Assembly: GCA_045604285.1 (NCBI GenBank) | Contig: JAZUNS010000131.1 | Span: 1 to 19,097 of the forward strand | Direction: 5' to 3' | DNA from: SIG636 sp045604285 | GTDB taxonomy: Bacteria > Bacillota > Clostridia > Oscillospirales > CAG-382 | DNA: 19,097 bases | Shown here: positions 7,052-14,927 of the stretch, piece by piece | Layout: each line of letters opens with the position of its first letter | Position numbering within the stretch: position 1 is the first letter of the stretch | Translations under genes and position numbers: made by a program | The notes under the pieces: model-generated | Told to the model about the DNA's origin: nothing | Databases searched by the model: none | What the model saw: the letters and a program-made list of their open reading frames with translations, nothing else

Positions 7052-8254
7052 ATGAAAAAAAGAATCATCAAAAAGCGCTTAATGGGGCTGGATTCTATTT
7101 CCGTACCGAAGAAAGAAAAAATACTTCCCAAGGAAGCAATCAGCCAAAGCGCAGCAGAAACAAAAGTTGTAAGGCGTACCCCTTGGCTTGCCGCGGCATC
7201 TTTGGCAGCGGTAGCACTGACCGTTGCGGCAGCTATAGTTATAGCCGATACGGTAAACACCCCTGTTAATAATACTAATCCTAATATAAATAACCCTGCG
7301 GTACTTCATGGCGAGGTGTCTAAGAACGAAACTTCTGCAGATACCTCCACGGACGAATCTTCTGTTGAAGAAAGCGTTTATATTTCCGAGGAAGAGTCTA
7401 ATGCAGACGAAACCGAAAACAGCAAACCCGTATTGGTATCAAACGTAGTAACTTCCGGAAGATATCCGGGGGTTGGAAACGATAATACAGAGCAATCCAT
7501 AACCCCAAATTTTATGTTTACTTTTTCCCGTTTTCGTAATGACCGTGAAAGCCTTGTGTATGCAGTTCGTTTTACTACTGATTGGATAAAGTCTTCCGAT
7601 TCTCCCGCTTATACTGAATATGTGAACCGCAAAAGCCTGATAAACGAAGCATTTGAAGAAAGAACGAAAGAGATGAAAGGCAAATGCATTGCTTTTATAG
7701 AAAAGTATGCAAAAGAAGAAAAACATAGACTTTATATCGAATATGAAGAATATATAGGAAAACATGAAGGATGGGATTATCACAGGATATACGAGCTTAT
7801 TTTTGAGGCAGCCGAACATAATGGCGCAGGAATTTATTATTGGCCAGGTACGAATTCTTCTGAATTTGACGAAATAGCCCTTGAATATGAAGCGTATAAG
7901 CTTGAAAAACAAAAGAGGGATGAATTATTAAATGAATTAGATACCTCTATGAGCAAAGCCAGAACCGAAAAAATGGTAGAGTACGTAGAAGAATATCTTA
8001 ATGGGGTAGGTAAAGAACTTTATAAAAAGAAAACGCATTTTTTGGAGGTGGATAATCTTAGAAACACAGATTATTGTCTGGGAGAAATAATGTCTTACGT
8101 GGCGTTTTTAACTACAGAAGAGCTGTTCGCTTTAGAGGAATATTTTAAAGAAAATTTTAAAGACGATTATACTATTGTAGTAAATTCGGCTAGTGAAGAA
8201 TTTGCAACAATGGATAATGAAGATGCTTACATTACGGTGGGATATGTCGATTAA
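7052..8254 (+). CDS. Single-pass membrane protein, putative anti-sigma factor
   Basis: 400 residues from ATG 7052, chosen over GTG 7043 because GAGGTG (7040-7045) sits 6 nt before it. Residues 1-43 are short, basic and cytosolic. A membrane segment follows at about 45-66 (PWLAAASLAAVALTVAAAIV). Next comes a Ser/Thr/Glu-rich linker (about 85-125), then an extracellular region of some 270 residues rich in Lys, Glu and Tyr with helical stretches. No zinc-binding HxxxCxxC (ZAS) motif is present, so the anti-sigma role is inferred from position and topology only. The short inner tail would have to bind the sigma factor and the outer part would sense. The outer domain is not recognised, and its coding sequence looks more AT-rich than the flanking housekeeping genes. 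The subtilase-like gene follows after 53 bp. Confidence 0.7.
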   Translation: MKKRIIKKRLMGLDSISVPKKEKILPKEAISQSAAETKVVRRTPWLAAASLAAVALTVAAAIVIADTVNTPVNNTNPNINNPAVLHGEVSKNETSADTSTDESSVEESVYISEEESNADETENSKPVLVSNVVTSGRYPGVGNDNTEQSITPNFMFTFSRFRNDRESLVYAVRFTTDWIKSSDSPAYTEYVNRKSLINEAFEERTKEMKGKCIAFIEKYAKEEKHRLYIEYEEYIGKHEGWDYHRIYELIFEAAEHNGAGIYYWPGTNSSEFDEIALEYEAYKLEKQKRDELLNELDTSMSKARTEKMVEYVEEYLNGVGKELYKKKTHFLEVDNLRNTDYCLGEIMSYVAFLTTEELFALEEYFKENFKDDYTIVVNSASEEFATMDNEDAYITVGYVD

Positions 8255-8307
8255 TATAAAAGTTATAACTGTTAATTTGCAGTGAGATTATAATTTGGGG
8301 GTTAGTT

Positions 8308-10224
8308 ATGAAAGCATTAAAAAGAACGGCGTTTTTGTTTTTAGCCATGGTTATTACGTTTTGTTCCTCTATGCCCGTTTACGCAGCATCGGAAAATTAC
8401 ATCCGTAAAGCGGAAAGTGTAATGTCGGCACAGCTTATAAAAACACTTAATTCAGTAAGCTCCACCGATATTATTAGAGTTGTGGTTTGGATAGAAGATA
8501 TCAATCACACCCTTGTAGAAGAAGAGGTAAAAGTAAAGACCGGGCTTAAGAAAAGCGAGATAAAGGATGAACTTGGTACGGAAAAAATCAATAATTATAT
8601 TTCCGAAAAGAGAAAGGTTTCTTCAAACAAATACAAGGCATCCAATAATTCTTTCTTAAACAAAGTAACTAAATCCAATAAATCTGTAGAGATTATTTTT
8701 CAAAGCACCTTGTCTCCTATGTTGATCTTAAAAGCCAACAAAGGGGATATATATTCCATTGCAAACATTAAATCTGTTATATCAATGGATATTCATAAGG
8801 AAATAACGATAGAAGACGAATCCCTTACGGCAAACGATAATTCGGATGCAACGTATATGAGGGATACTATGGCTGCCACCGGGGCGTATACTTCAAACGG
8901 AAGCACAAATAAGATAAAAATAGGTCAGATAGAACTTGCAGTTCCCGATCTTGCGAATTATGCTGCGTATTTTGATACAGCCGATTGCCATAATTTCTTT
9001 ACATCAAACGTAGCACGTTCGTCTATACATGCAACGCTTGTGGCGGCAATCATGGTAGGTAAACCCTATACAGTTGGAGAAAAAACGTACACGGGAATAG
9101 CGCCCGATGCGGAGTTATATAGTTGTGGCATAACATATCCTATAGATGCGTATAATGATGAGTATATATTGCAAATGTTTTACGGTGCTGTAGAAAAATT
9201 GGTGAGAAGCACGGACGGAGGTTGCGGTGTAAACATAATTAATATGAGCATGGGACTTCCTCTTGCAGGAGGTAGCGTGTGGGGAGAATATGATGCTACG
9301 TGCCAGTGGGTTGACCATATAGCATATCACCACGACGTTCATTTTGTAAAGTCTGCCGGAAATGTAGATACGGCTGATAAGCATATAACTTCTCCCGGGT
9401 TGGCGTATAATGCCATAACCGTAGGCAGCTTTAACGATAAAGGCAACAGCATTAATTCTCACGCGCCTTCTACGCTTGCAAATCAATATCTAGATTCCTC
9501 AGATTTTTCCATCAGCGATTCTTCTTGCTATATTGGTGGGTACGACGACCAGCCTTTGTTTAAGCCCGATATTATAGCAGCCGGCGAAAATATTGAATAC
9601 GGTCAATTATATTATAACGGTGAGAACGTTGAAAGTAATGACGGCACAAGCTTTGCTGCCCCGCAGGTATCCGGTATTATAGCACAGCTTTGCAGCAAAC
9701 GTCCGTCGTTGTTAACAAAACAAAACACCGTAAAAGCTATACTTGCTGCATCTGCCGTATATAGGCTGGCAGGGGATAATGAATACGATTACGGCGAAAC
9801 GAGTTTGCTTGAAAAACAAGGCGCAGGCGTTGTAAATGCAAGGGCAGCTTATACAGTTGTAAGTAATTTTAGGTATAAGGAAATTAACTTGCCCGGAACT
9901 ACCCATTATTATACAACAACCATAAACGTGCCTGATAGTTACGAGTATTTGCGTGTAGCTATGACGTGGATAAGAAAAGCCGATGCTTCTAATTGCACTA
10001 CCGAGCCCGGCTATAGTTATTATATTCTACCCAATCTAAAGCTTGAAGTGTTTAAAGGAACTGATACAAGCGGAACGCCTTGTGCAGTTTCGGATATTGA
10101 TAATAATAATTTAGAGCTTTTGCAATTTGAGGTAGAAGAAGGCGGAACTTATACCATACGGATTACAAACTACGCATATATCAGCGACTTTGGAACTCAG
10201 CACATAGCCCTCGCCTGGTATTAA
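8308..10224 (+). CDS. Secreted S8 (subtilisin-like) peptidase with Glu at the catalytic Asp position
   Basis: 638 residues. The signal peptide covers 1-27 (PVYA-AS), and residues about 28-180 are propeptide-like. The subtilase core runs from about 200 to 520: the Ser is in NDGTSFAAPQVSG (S448), the oxyanion Asn in FVKSAGNVD (N352), the His in SIHATLVAAI (H241). Where family members have the catalytic Asp after a short strand, this protein reads IGQIELAV, i.e. E209. The 32-residue distance from E209 to H241 equals D32-H64 of subtilisin, so the alignment is good. The usual HGTH is HATL. Residues about 525-638 form a C-terminal beta domain as in KP-43-like subtilases. No sortase or membrane anchor is seen. 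G5 lies 6 nt before the ATG. The gene shares a strand with the sigma/anti-sigma pair, with no terminator between, so cotranscription is likely. It may be active, weak, or a binding pseudo-enzyme. Confidence 0.88.
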   Translation: MKALKRTAFLFLAMVITFCSSMPVYAASENYIRKAESVMSAQLIKTLNSVSSTDIIRVVVWIEDINHTLVEEEVKVKTGLKKSEIKDELGTEKINNYISEKRKVSSNKYKASNNSFLNKVTKSNKSVEIIFQSTLSPMLILKANKGDIYSIANIKSVISMDIHKEITIEDESLTANDNSDATYMRDTMAATGAYTSNGSTNKIKIGQIELAVPDLANYAAYFDTADCHNFFTSNVARSSIHATLVAAIMVGKPYTVGEKTYTGIAPDAELYSCGITYPIDAYNDEYILQMFYGAVEKLVRSTDGGCGVNIINMSMGLPLAGGSVWGEYDATCQWVDHIAYHHDVHFVKSAGNVDTADKHITSPGLAYNAITVGSFNDKGNSINSHAPSTLANQYLDSSDFSISDSSCYIGGYDDQPLFKPDIIAAGENIEYGQLYYNGENVESNDGTSFAAPQVSGIIAQLCSKRPSLLTKQNTVKAILAASAVYRLAGDNEYDYGETSLLEKQGAGVVNARAAYTVVSNFRYKEINLPGTTHYYTTTINVPDSYEYLRVAMTWIRKADASNCTTEPGYSYYILPNLKLEVFKGTDTSGTPCAVSDIDNNNLELLQFEVEEGGTYTIRITNYAYISDFGTQHIALAWY

Positions 10225-10229
10225 GATGA

Positions 10230-10259
10230 AAAAGCCCTGCGTGAAAACGCAGGGCTTTT
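10230..10259. terminator. Bidirectional intrinsic terminator
   Basis: A 13-bp perfect stem (10230-10242 with 10247-10259) with GAAA tetraloop, A-rich on one side and T-rich on the other. It serves the subtilase gene on the plus strand and the 50-residue membrane protein gene on the minus strand. Confidence 0.9.
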
Positions 10260-10278
10260 GATATGCCGTAGCTATTAA

Positions 10279-10431
10279 TTATCTGGTATAAGAATATATT
10301 ATCAAGCCTACAACAGCAATAAGGGCTATGCCCGCTACAACGTACGCTATTACGTCGTTAATCTTTTGCTGCTTGATTTCTTTCTCTTTACGCCTTTTAT
10401 CCAAAGCCTCGGCGTTTCTTTTCTTTGCCAT
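10279..10431 (-). CDS. Small single-pass membrane protein
   Basis: A 50-residue protein from ATG 10431, with GAGG about 9 nt upstream. The frame stays open to 10494, but that extension would cross the gap terminator and is rejected. Residues 1-26 are strongly basic and helical (KKRNAEALDKRRKEKEIKQQK). Residues 27-46 are one membrane helix (VIAYVVAGIALIAVVGLIIY), ending in YSYTR. I do not recognise a function. It follows gap on the same strand but behind a terminator, so it probably depends on read-through or a weak promoter of its own. Confidence 0.65.
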   Translation of the reverse strand: MAKKRNAEALDKRRKEKEIKQQKINDVIAYVVAGIALIAVVGLIIYSYTR

Positions 10432-10458
10432 AATAATAACCTCATTAAATATAATAAT

Positions 10459-10483
10459 AAACGGCGCTTTTTGGGCGCCGTTT
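10459..10483 (-). terminator. Intrinsic terminator of gap
   Basis: A 9-bp stem (10475-10483 with 10459-10467) with a 7-base loop. On the minus strand the run-out is UUUAUUAUUAU, a weak U-tract. It begins 21 bp after the gap stop codon. Confidence 0.75.
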
Positions 10484-10503
10484 ATCTTATGCAAAAATTT
10501 TAA

Positions 10504-11551
10504 TTACTTAAGTTCTGCAAAGTACTTAATGGTTCTAACCATCTGGCTGGTGTAGCTGTTTTCATTGTCATACCAAGAAACAACCTGTACCTGATAGGTA
10601 TCGTCATCGATCTTAGCAACCATGGTCTGGGTAGCGTCGAAGATGGAGCCGTAGGTGGAACCAACGATATCGGAAGAAACGATTTCGTCTTCGTTGTAAC
10701 CGTAGGAAGCGGTAGCAGCAGCCTTCATAGCAGCGTTGATGCCTTCCTTGGTAACGTCCTTACCCTTAACAACAGCGATAAGGATAGTGGTGGAACCGGT
10801 GCAGGTAGGAACTCTCTGAGCGGAGCCGATGAGCTTGCCGTTAAGTTCGGGGATAACAAGACCGATAGCCTTTGCAGCGCCGGTGGAGTTGGGAACGATG
10901 TTTTCTGCGCCTGCTCTTGCTCTTCTAAGGTCGCCCTTTCTGTGGGGACCGTCAAGAATCATCTGGTCGCCGGTATAAGCGTGAACGGTGGTCATGATAC
11001 CGGAGGAGATGGGAGCGTATTCGTTAAGTGCCTTAGCCATGGGAGCGAGGCAGTTGGTGGTGCAGGAAGCAGCGGAAATGATGGTATCATCAGCGCTGAG
11101 GATGCCTTCGTTAACGCCGAAAACAACGGTGGGAAGATCGTTGCCTGCGGGAGCAGAGATAACAACCTTCTTAGCGCCTGCGTCTATGTGAGCCTGGCTC
11201 TTAGCCTTAGAGGTGTAGAAGCCGGTGCATTCAAGAACAACGTCAACACCGAGTTCGCCCCAAGGAAGCTCTGCAGCGTTAGCCTTAGCGTAGATGGTGA
11301 TAACTTTACCGTCAACGGTGATGGTACCGCCAACAACTTTGCCGTTTTCGTCAAGATTTTCGGTGTAGGAAACGGTATCAGCAAGAGCGAACTTACCCCT
11401 GAGCTGTATCATACTTAAGAAGATGAGCAAGCATCTTGGGGCTGGTGAGGTCGTTGATAGCAACAACTTCATAACCCTCAGCACCAAACATCTGTCTGAA
11501 AGCGAGACGACCAATGCGGCCAAAACCGTTAATAGCAACTTTTACTGCCAT
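10504..11551 (-). pseudogene. gap: Glyceraldehyde-3-phosphate dehydrogenase, frameshifted
   Basis: GAPDH oxidises glyceraldehyde 3-phosphate to 1,3-bisphosphoglycerate in glycolysis. The two pieces together give a full 348-residue enzyme. The first piece, from ATG 11551 (GGAGG upstream), has the Rossmann motif INGFGRIGRLAFR and the NAD-binding Asp in AINDLTSP. It stops at TAA 11393-11395 just after KYDTAQG. The second piece carries catalytic Cys163 (corrected numbering) in SAASCTTNCLAPM, the HAYTGDQ His region, RRARAGAENIVPNSTGAAKA and the C-terminal WYDNENSY. The break is an extra G in a minus-strand G4 run (CCCC at 11396-11399); with three G the frame is continuous and matches the family. 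Sequence outside this spot is intact and well conserved, so a sequencing or assembly error, or a very recent mutation, is likely. The frame upstream of 11551 covers the promoter and is not coding. Confidence 0.92.
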
Positions 11552-11585
11552 GATAAAAAAACCTCCAAAAAATTTTATTGTCCTT

Positions 11586-11614
11586 ATTTTATAACAAATT
11601 AAGGAAAAATACAA
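11586..11614 (-). promoter_or_regulatory. Promoter of gap
   Basis: Minus-strand TTGTAT (11609-11614), 17-bp spacer, TAAAAT (11586-11591), 34 bp before the ATG. It is back to back with the tadA promoter. Confidence 0.6.
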
Positions 11615-11643
11615 GAGTTTTTTTAAAATTCTGGGGGCAAACA

Positions 11644-11672
11644 TTGCATTTTCGGTAAAATGATGATATAAT
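11644..11672 (+). promoter_or_regulatory. Promoter of the tadA-metG-tatD operon
   Basis: TTGCAT (11644-11649), 17-bp spacer, perfect TATAAT (11667-11672), 29 bp before the tadA start. It is the only good promoter ahead of four tightly packed genes. Confidence 0.8.
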
Positions 11673-11701
11673 GGCTTCACTAAACGGGGAATGTTAGATA
11701 T

Positions 11702-12190
11702 ATGGACGATAACTTTTACATGAAAGAGGCCTTAAAGAGGGCAAAAGTCGCCTACAAGGATGGCGAAACACCCATAGGTGCCGTCATTGTAAAGGACGGC
11801 AAGATAATAGCAAGCGGCAGAAATTTCAGAGAAAAAAGAAAGAATGCGCTGTGTCATGCCGAAATAATTGCTATAGACCGTGCCTGCAAAAAGCTTGGCA
11901 GCTGGCGTCTTGTGGATTGCGACCTTTACGTTACCCTTGAGCCCTGCGCCATGTGTGCCGGTGCCATAATAAACGCCCGTATAAGGCGTGTGGTTTACGG
12001 CGCCACGGACGGAAAGGCAGGCTCCTTCGGCAGCTTGGTAGATCTGTCAGAGCTTCCGTATAACCACAAGCCTCAAATAACCGCCGGTGTGATGGAGGCG
12101 GAGTGCGGCGCCATACTTTCAAGCTTTTTTAAGGAGCTTAGAGAGCAAAAAAAGAAAAACAAATTATCCGAAGAGGAGAACGATAAATGA
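11702..12190 (+). CDS. tadA: tRNA-specific adenosine deaminase
   Basis: TadA converts adenosine to inosine at wobble position 34 of tRNA-Arg(ACG). The 162-residue protein has the cytidine/deoxycytidylate deaminase zinc site complete: CHAEIIAID (His52 ligand, Glu54 proton shuttle) and LEPCAMCAGAI (Cys82, Cys85). The length is normal for the family, with a Lys/Glu-rich C-terminal tail. GGGGA lies 11 nt before the ATG. The last codons overlap metG by 4 bases (ATGA), so translation of the two tRNA genes is coupled. Confidence 0.95.
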   Translation: MDDNFYMKEALKRAKVAYKDGETPIGAVIVKDGKIIASGRNFREKRKNALCHAEIIAIDRACKKLGSWRLVDCDLYVTLEPCAMCAGAIINARIRRVVYGATDGKAGSFGSLVDLSELPYNHKPQITAGVMEAECGAILSSFFKELREQKKKNKLSEEENDK

Positions 12191-14127
12191 AAGAAAAGTA
12201 TTATATTACAACTGCGATAGTTTATACCTCTCAAAAGCCTCATATAGGCAACGTGTATGAGATAGTGCTTACAGACTGTCTTGCCCGCTACAAGCGTCAG
12301 AGAGGCTATGACGTGTACTTCCTTACAGGTACGGATGAGCACGGTCAGAAAATACAGAACCACGCAGAAAAAGCAGGTATCAGCCCTCAACAGTACGTTG
12401 ACGGTATTGCCGGCGGCATAAAGGATATGTGGAAGATGTTCGGCATAAGCAACGATGGCTTTGTAAGAACCACCGATGATTACCACGTAAAGACCGTACA
12501 GAAGATATTTAAAAAGCTTTATGACCAGGGCGATATCTATAAGGGCGCATACGAGGGTATGTACTGTACTCCTTGTGAGTCCTTCTGGACCACAGCCCAG
12601 CTTAAGGACGGTTGCTGCCCCGATTGCGGCGGCCCCGTTTCCCCTGCAAAGGAAGAGGCTTACTTCCTCCGCCTTTCCAAGTACCAGGATAGACTTATAG
12701 AGTATATAGAAAGCCATGACGAGTTTATAACCCCCGCAGCAAGGAAGAACGAAATGCTTAATAACTTCCTTCGCCCCGGTCTTCAGGACCTTTGTGTTTC
12801 CAGAAGCTCTTTTAACTGGGGTATCCCCGTAACCTTTGACGATAAGCACGTTATATACGTATGGGTAGACGCCCTTTCCAATTATATTACGGCAATTGGC
12901 TACGATACCGAAAACCCCTCCGAGCAGTACAAAAAGCTTTGGCCTGCCGACCTTCACGTTATAGGCAAGGATATTGTACGTTTCCATACCATTTATTGGC
13001 CTATTATCCTTATGGCATTGGGTGAGCCCTTGCCCAAAAAGGTTGTAGGACATCCTTGGCTTTTGGTAGGCGAGGATAAGATGAGTAAATCCAAGGGTAA
13101 CGCTCTTTACGGCGATAAACTTATTGAGCAGTTCGGTCTTGACAGAATAAGATACTATCTGCTTTCAGAGCTTCCCTTGCTTAATGACGGCAGCATAACC
13201 TACGAAAACGTTATAACCCGCTGCAACACCGACCTTGCAAACATCTACGGCAACCTTGTAAGCCGTACCGCATCTATGATAAGCAAGTATTTTGACGGCG
13301 TTATCCCCGCACCTGCCGAAGCTACGGATAAGGACGAGGCACTTTATGCCGCAGCAGCAGAGTGCAAATCCGCATTTATCGAAAAAATGGAAGAGCTTAA
13401 GGTTTCCGAAGCGGTTGCATCGGTTATAGCTTTCCTTAAATCCTGCAACAAATATATTGACGATACTGCACCTTGGGTGCTTGCTAAGAATCCCGACGAA
13501 AAGGGTAAGCTGGCAACCGTCCTTGCAAACCTTGTTGAGGGCATCCGTCAGGCTTGCGTACTGTTGTACCCTTATATTCCCGACAGCTCCGATAAGGTTG
13601 CCGCAGTTTACGGCTTTGAGGGAGAGGGAAGAGAGTTTGACTCTACCGGCAGCTTCATATATTCCGCAACGGGCAATACCGTTAAGGCAGAGGGCGTACT
13701 CTTCGCTCGCATTGACGAGAAAGAGTTTTTTGAAAAATTGGCAGCAGAGCGTGCTGCTGAAGAGGCAAAAAAACAGCCCGCAAAGGAAGAAAAGAAGGAA
13801 GAAGTTCCCCAAATCTGCATAGACGATTTTGCAAAGGTACAGCTTATTGCCTGCAAGGTTCTGGAATGTGAACCCGTGCCCAAATCCGATAAGCTTTTAA
13901 GACTTATAGTCGATGACGGCGCAGGTAAGCGTCAGGTGGTTTCCGGTATAGCAAAGTTTTATAAGCCCGAAGAGCTTATCGGCAAGACCTTGGTTTTGGT
14001 TGCAAACCTTGCCCCCGTTAAGCTGAGAGGCGTTGAAAGCTGCGGCATGATACTGGCGTCCGGTGAAGAGCAGGTTCGTGTTATAGAGCTTAGTGCAGAG
14101 GTTGCACCCGGTACCCGCATTAGGTAG
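12187..14127 (+). CDS. metG: Methionine-tRNA ligase
   Basis: MetG charges tRNA-Met with methionine using ATP. 646 residues. The class I signature HIGN is at 19-22 in SQKPHIGNVYEI, the zinc knuckle uses C127, C130, C144 and C147, and the KMSKS loop is at 298-302. An anticodon-binding helical domain follows. A Lys/Glu-rich linker (about 515-538) leads to a C-terminal EMAP/Trbp111-type tRNA-binding domain (545-646) that usually dimerises the enzyme. This is the MetG form with four zinc cysteines and the appended tRNA-binding domain common in Firmicutes. It starts inside the tadA stop and is followed by tatD after 2 bp. No T-box leader precedes the operon. Confidence 0.96.
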   Translation: MKEKYYITTAIVYTSQKPHIGNVYEIVLTDCLARYKRQRGYDVYFLTGTDEHGQKIQNHAEKAGISPQQYVDGIAGGIKDMWKMFGISNDGFVRTTDDYHVKTVQKIFKKLYDQGDIYKGAYEGMYCTPCESFWTTAQLKDGCCPDCGGPVSPAKEEAYFLRLSKYQDRLIEYIESHDEFITPAARKNEMLNNFLRPGLQDLCVSRSSFNWGIPVTFDDKHVIYVWVDALSNYITAIGYDTENPSEQYKKLWPADLHVIGKDIVRFHTIYWPIILMALGEPLPKKVVGHPWLLVGEDKMSKSKGNALYGDKLIEQFGLDRIRYYLLSELPLLNDGSITYENVITRCNTDLANIYGNLVSRTASMISKYFDGVIPAPAEATDKDEALYAAAAECKSAFIEKMEELKVSEAVASVIAFLKSCNKYIDDTAPWVLAKNPDEKGKLATVLANLVEGIRQACVLLYPYIPDSSDKVAAVYGFEGEGREFDSTGSFIYSATGNTVKAEGVLFARIDEKEFFEKLAAERAAEEAKKQPAKEEKKEEVPQICIDDFAKVQLIACKVLECEPVPKSDKLLRLIVDDGAGKRQVVSGIAKFYKPEELIGKTLVLVANLAPVKLRGVESCGMILASGEEQVRVIELSAEVAPGTRIR

Positions 14128-14129
14128 TT

Positions 14130-14924
14130 ATGGAATACAAAAGCTTTATAGAGGGCGGCATTTTCGATACTCACGCCCATTATGATGACCGCCGTTTTGA
14201 CGAGGACAGATACGAATTACTTGACGAGCTTTTCGATAGCGGAAAGCTATATGCCGCCGTTAATTGCGGTTGTGACGTCAAGTCTTCGGAGCAAAGCCTT
14301 GCACTTACCCGCAGGTATGACCGTATGTACTGTGCGGTAGGCATCCACCCCCACGAGGCAAAGGATGCAGATGACGGCGCTTTTGACGCTATCGAGGCGA
14401 TGTTAGCAGACCCCAAAGCCGTGGCGTTGGGAGAAATAGGGCTTGACTATCACTACGATTTTTCCCCGAGAGAGGTGCAAAAAGAAGTCTTTGAAAGGCA
14501 GCTTTGCATGGCAGAACGGCTGGACGTTCCCGTTGTTATCCACGATAGGGAAGCCCACAAAGATTGTGTGGATGCCGTGCTTAGACATCCCGGTGTGCGG
14601 GGCGTTTTTCACAGCTTTTCAGGCAGTGCCGAGACTGCAAAGATTTTGCAAAAAGCAGGCTGGTACCTGTCCTTTTCCGGCCCCATAACCTTTAAGGGAA
14701 ACGTAAAAGGTTGCGAGGCGGTCCTTGCCACCTACAACGATAGACTTCTTGTAGAAACCGACTGCCCCTATCTTACCCCGGTTCCTCACAGAGGTAAACG
14801 CAATAACAGCGGCTACGTTAGCCACATTATAGAAAAAATAGCCGAACTGCGCGGCGAAAGCTATGAATTTATAGAAACCCTCACTCGTGAGAACGCAAAG
14901 CGCTTTTTCGGCATAAAGGAGTAA
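14130..14924 (+). CDS. tatD: TatD family metal-dependent deoxyribonuclease
   Basis: A 264-residue TIM-barrel amidohydrolase-fold nuclease of the TatD/YcfH group. The metal ligands are all present: FDTHAH (H15, H17), ALGEIGLD (E102), VVIHDRE (H138), FHSFSG (H161) and VETDCPYL (D211). TatD enzymes degrade 3' ends of DNA and act in DNA repair or clearance; the physiological substrate here is not shown. The ATG is 2 bp after the metG stop with only a weak AGG nearby, so translation probably depends on coupling. The metG-tatD order is common in Firmicutes. The downstream radical-SAM gene is its usual partner. Confidence 0.95.
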   Translation: MEYKSFIEGGIFDTHAHYDDRRFDEDRYELLDELFDSGKLYAAVNCGCDVKSSEQSLALTRRYDRMYCAVGIHPHEAKDADDGAFDAIEAMLADPKAVALGEIGLDYHYDFSPREVQKEVFERQLCMAERLDVPVVIHDREAHKDCVDAVLRHPGVRGVFHSFSGSAETAKILQKAGWYLSFSGPITFKGNVKGCEAVLATYNDRLLVETDCPYLTPVPHRGKRNNSGYVSHIIEKIAELRGESYEFIETLTRENAKRFFGIKE

Positions 14925-14927
14925 AAA

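Noticed and set aside
8289..8294. Perfect TATAAT ahead of the subtilase gene
   Set aside because: The hexamer at the -35 distance is TAACTG, and transcription would begin inside or after the ribosome site. Probably chance in AT-rich DNA.
12073..13053. Long open frame on the minus strand across metG
   Set aside because: It lies antisense to well-conserved metG codons, lacks a good ribosome site and gives a low-complexity hydrophobic translation. The codon composition of metG explains it.
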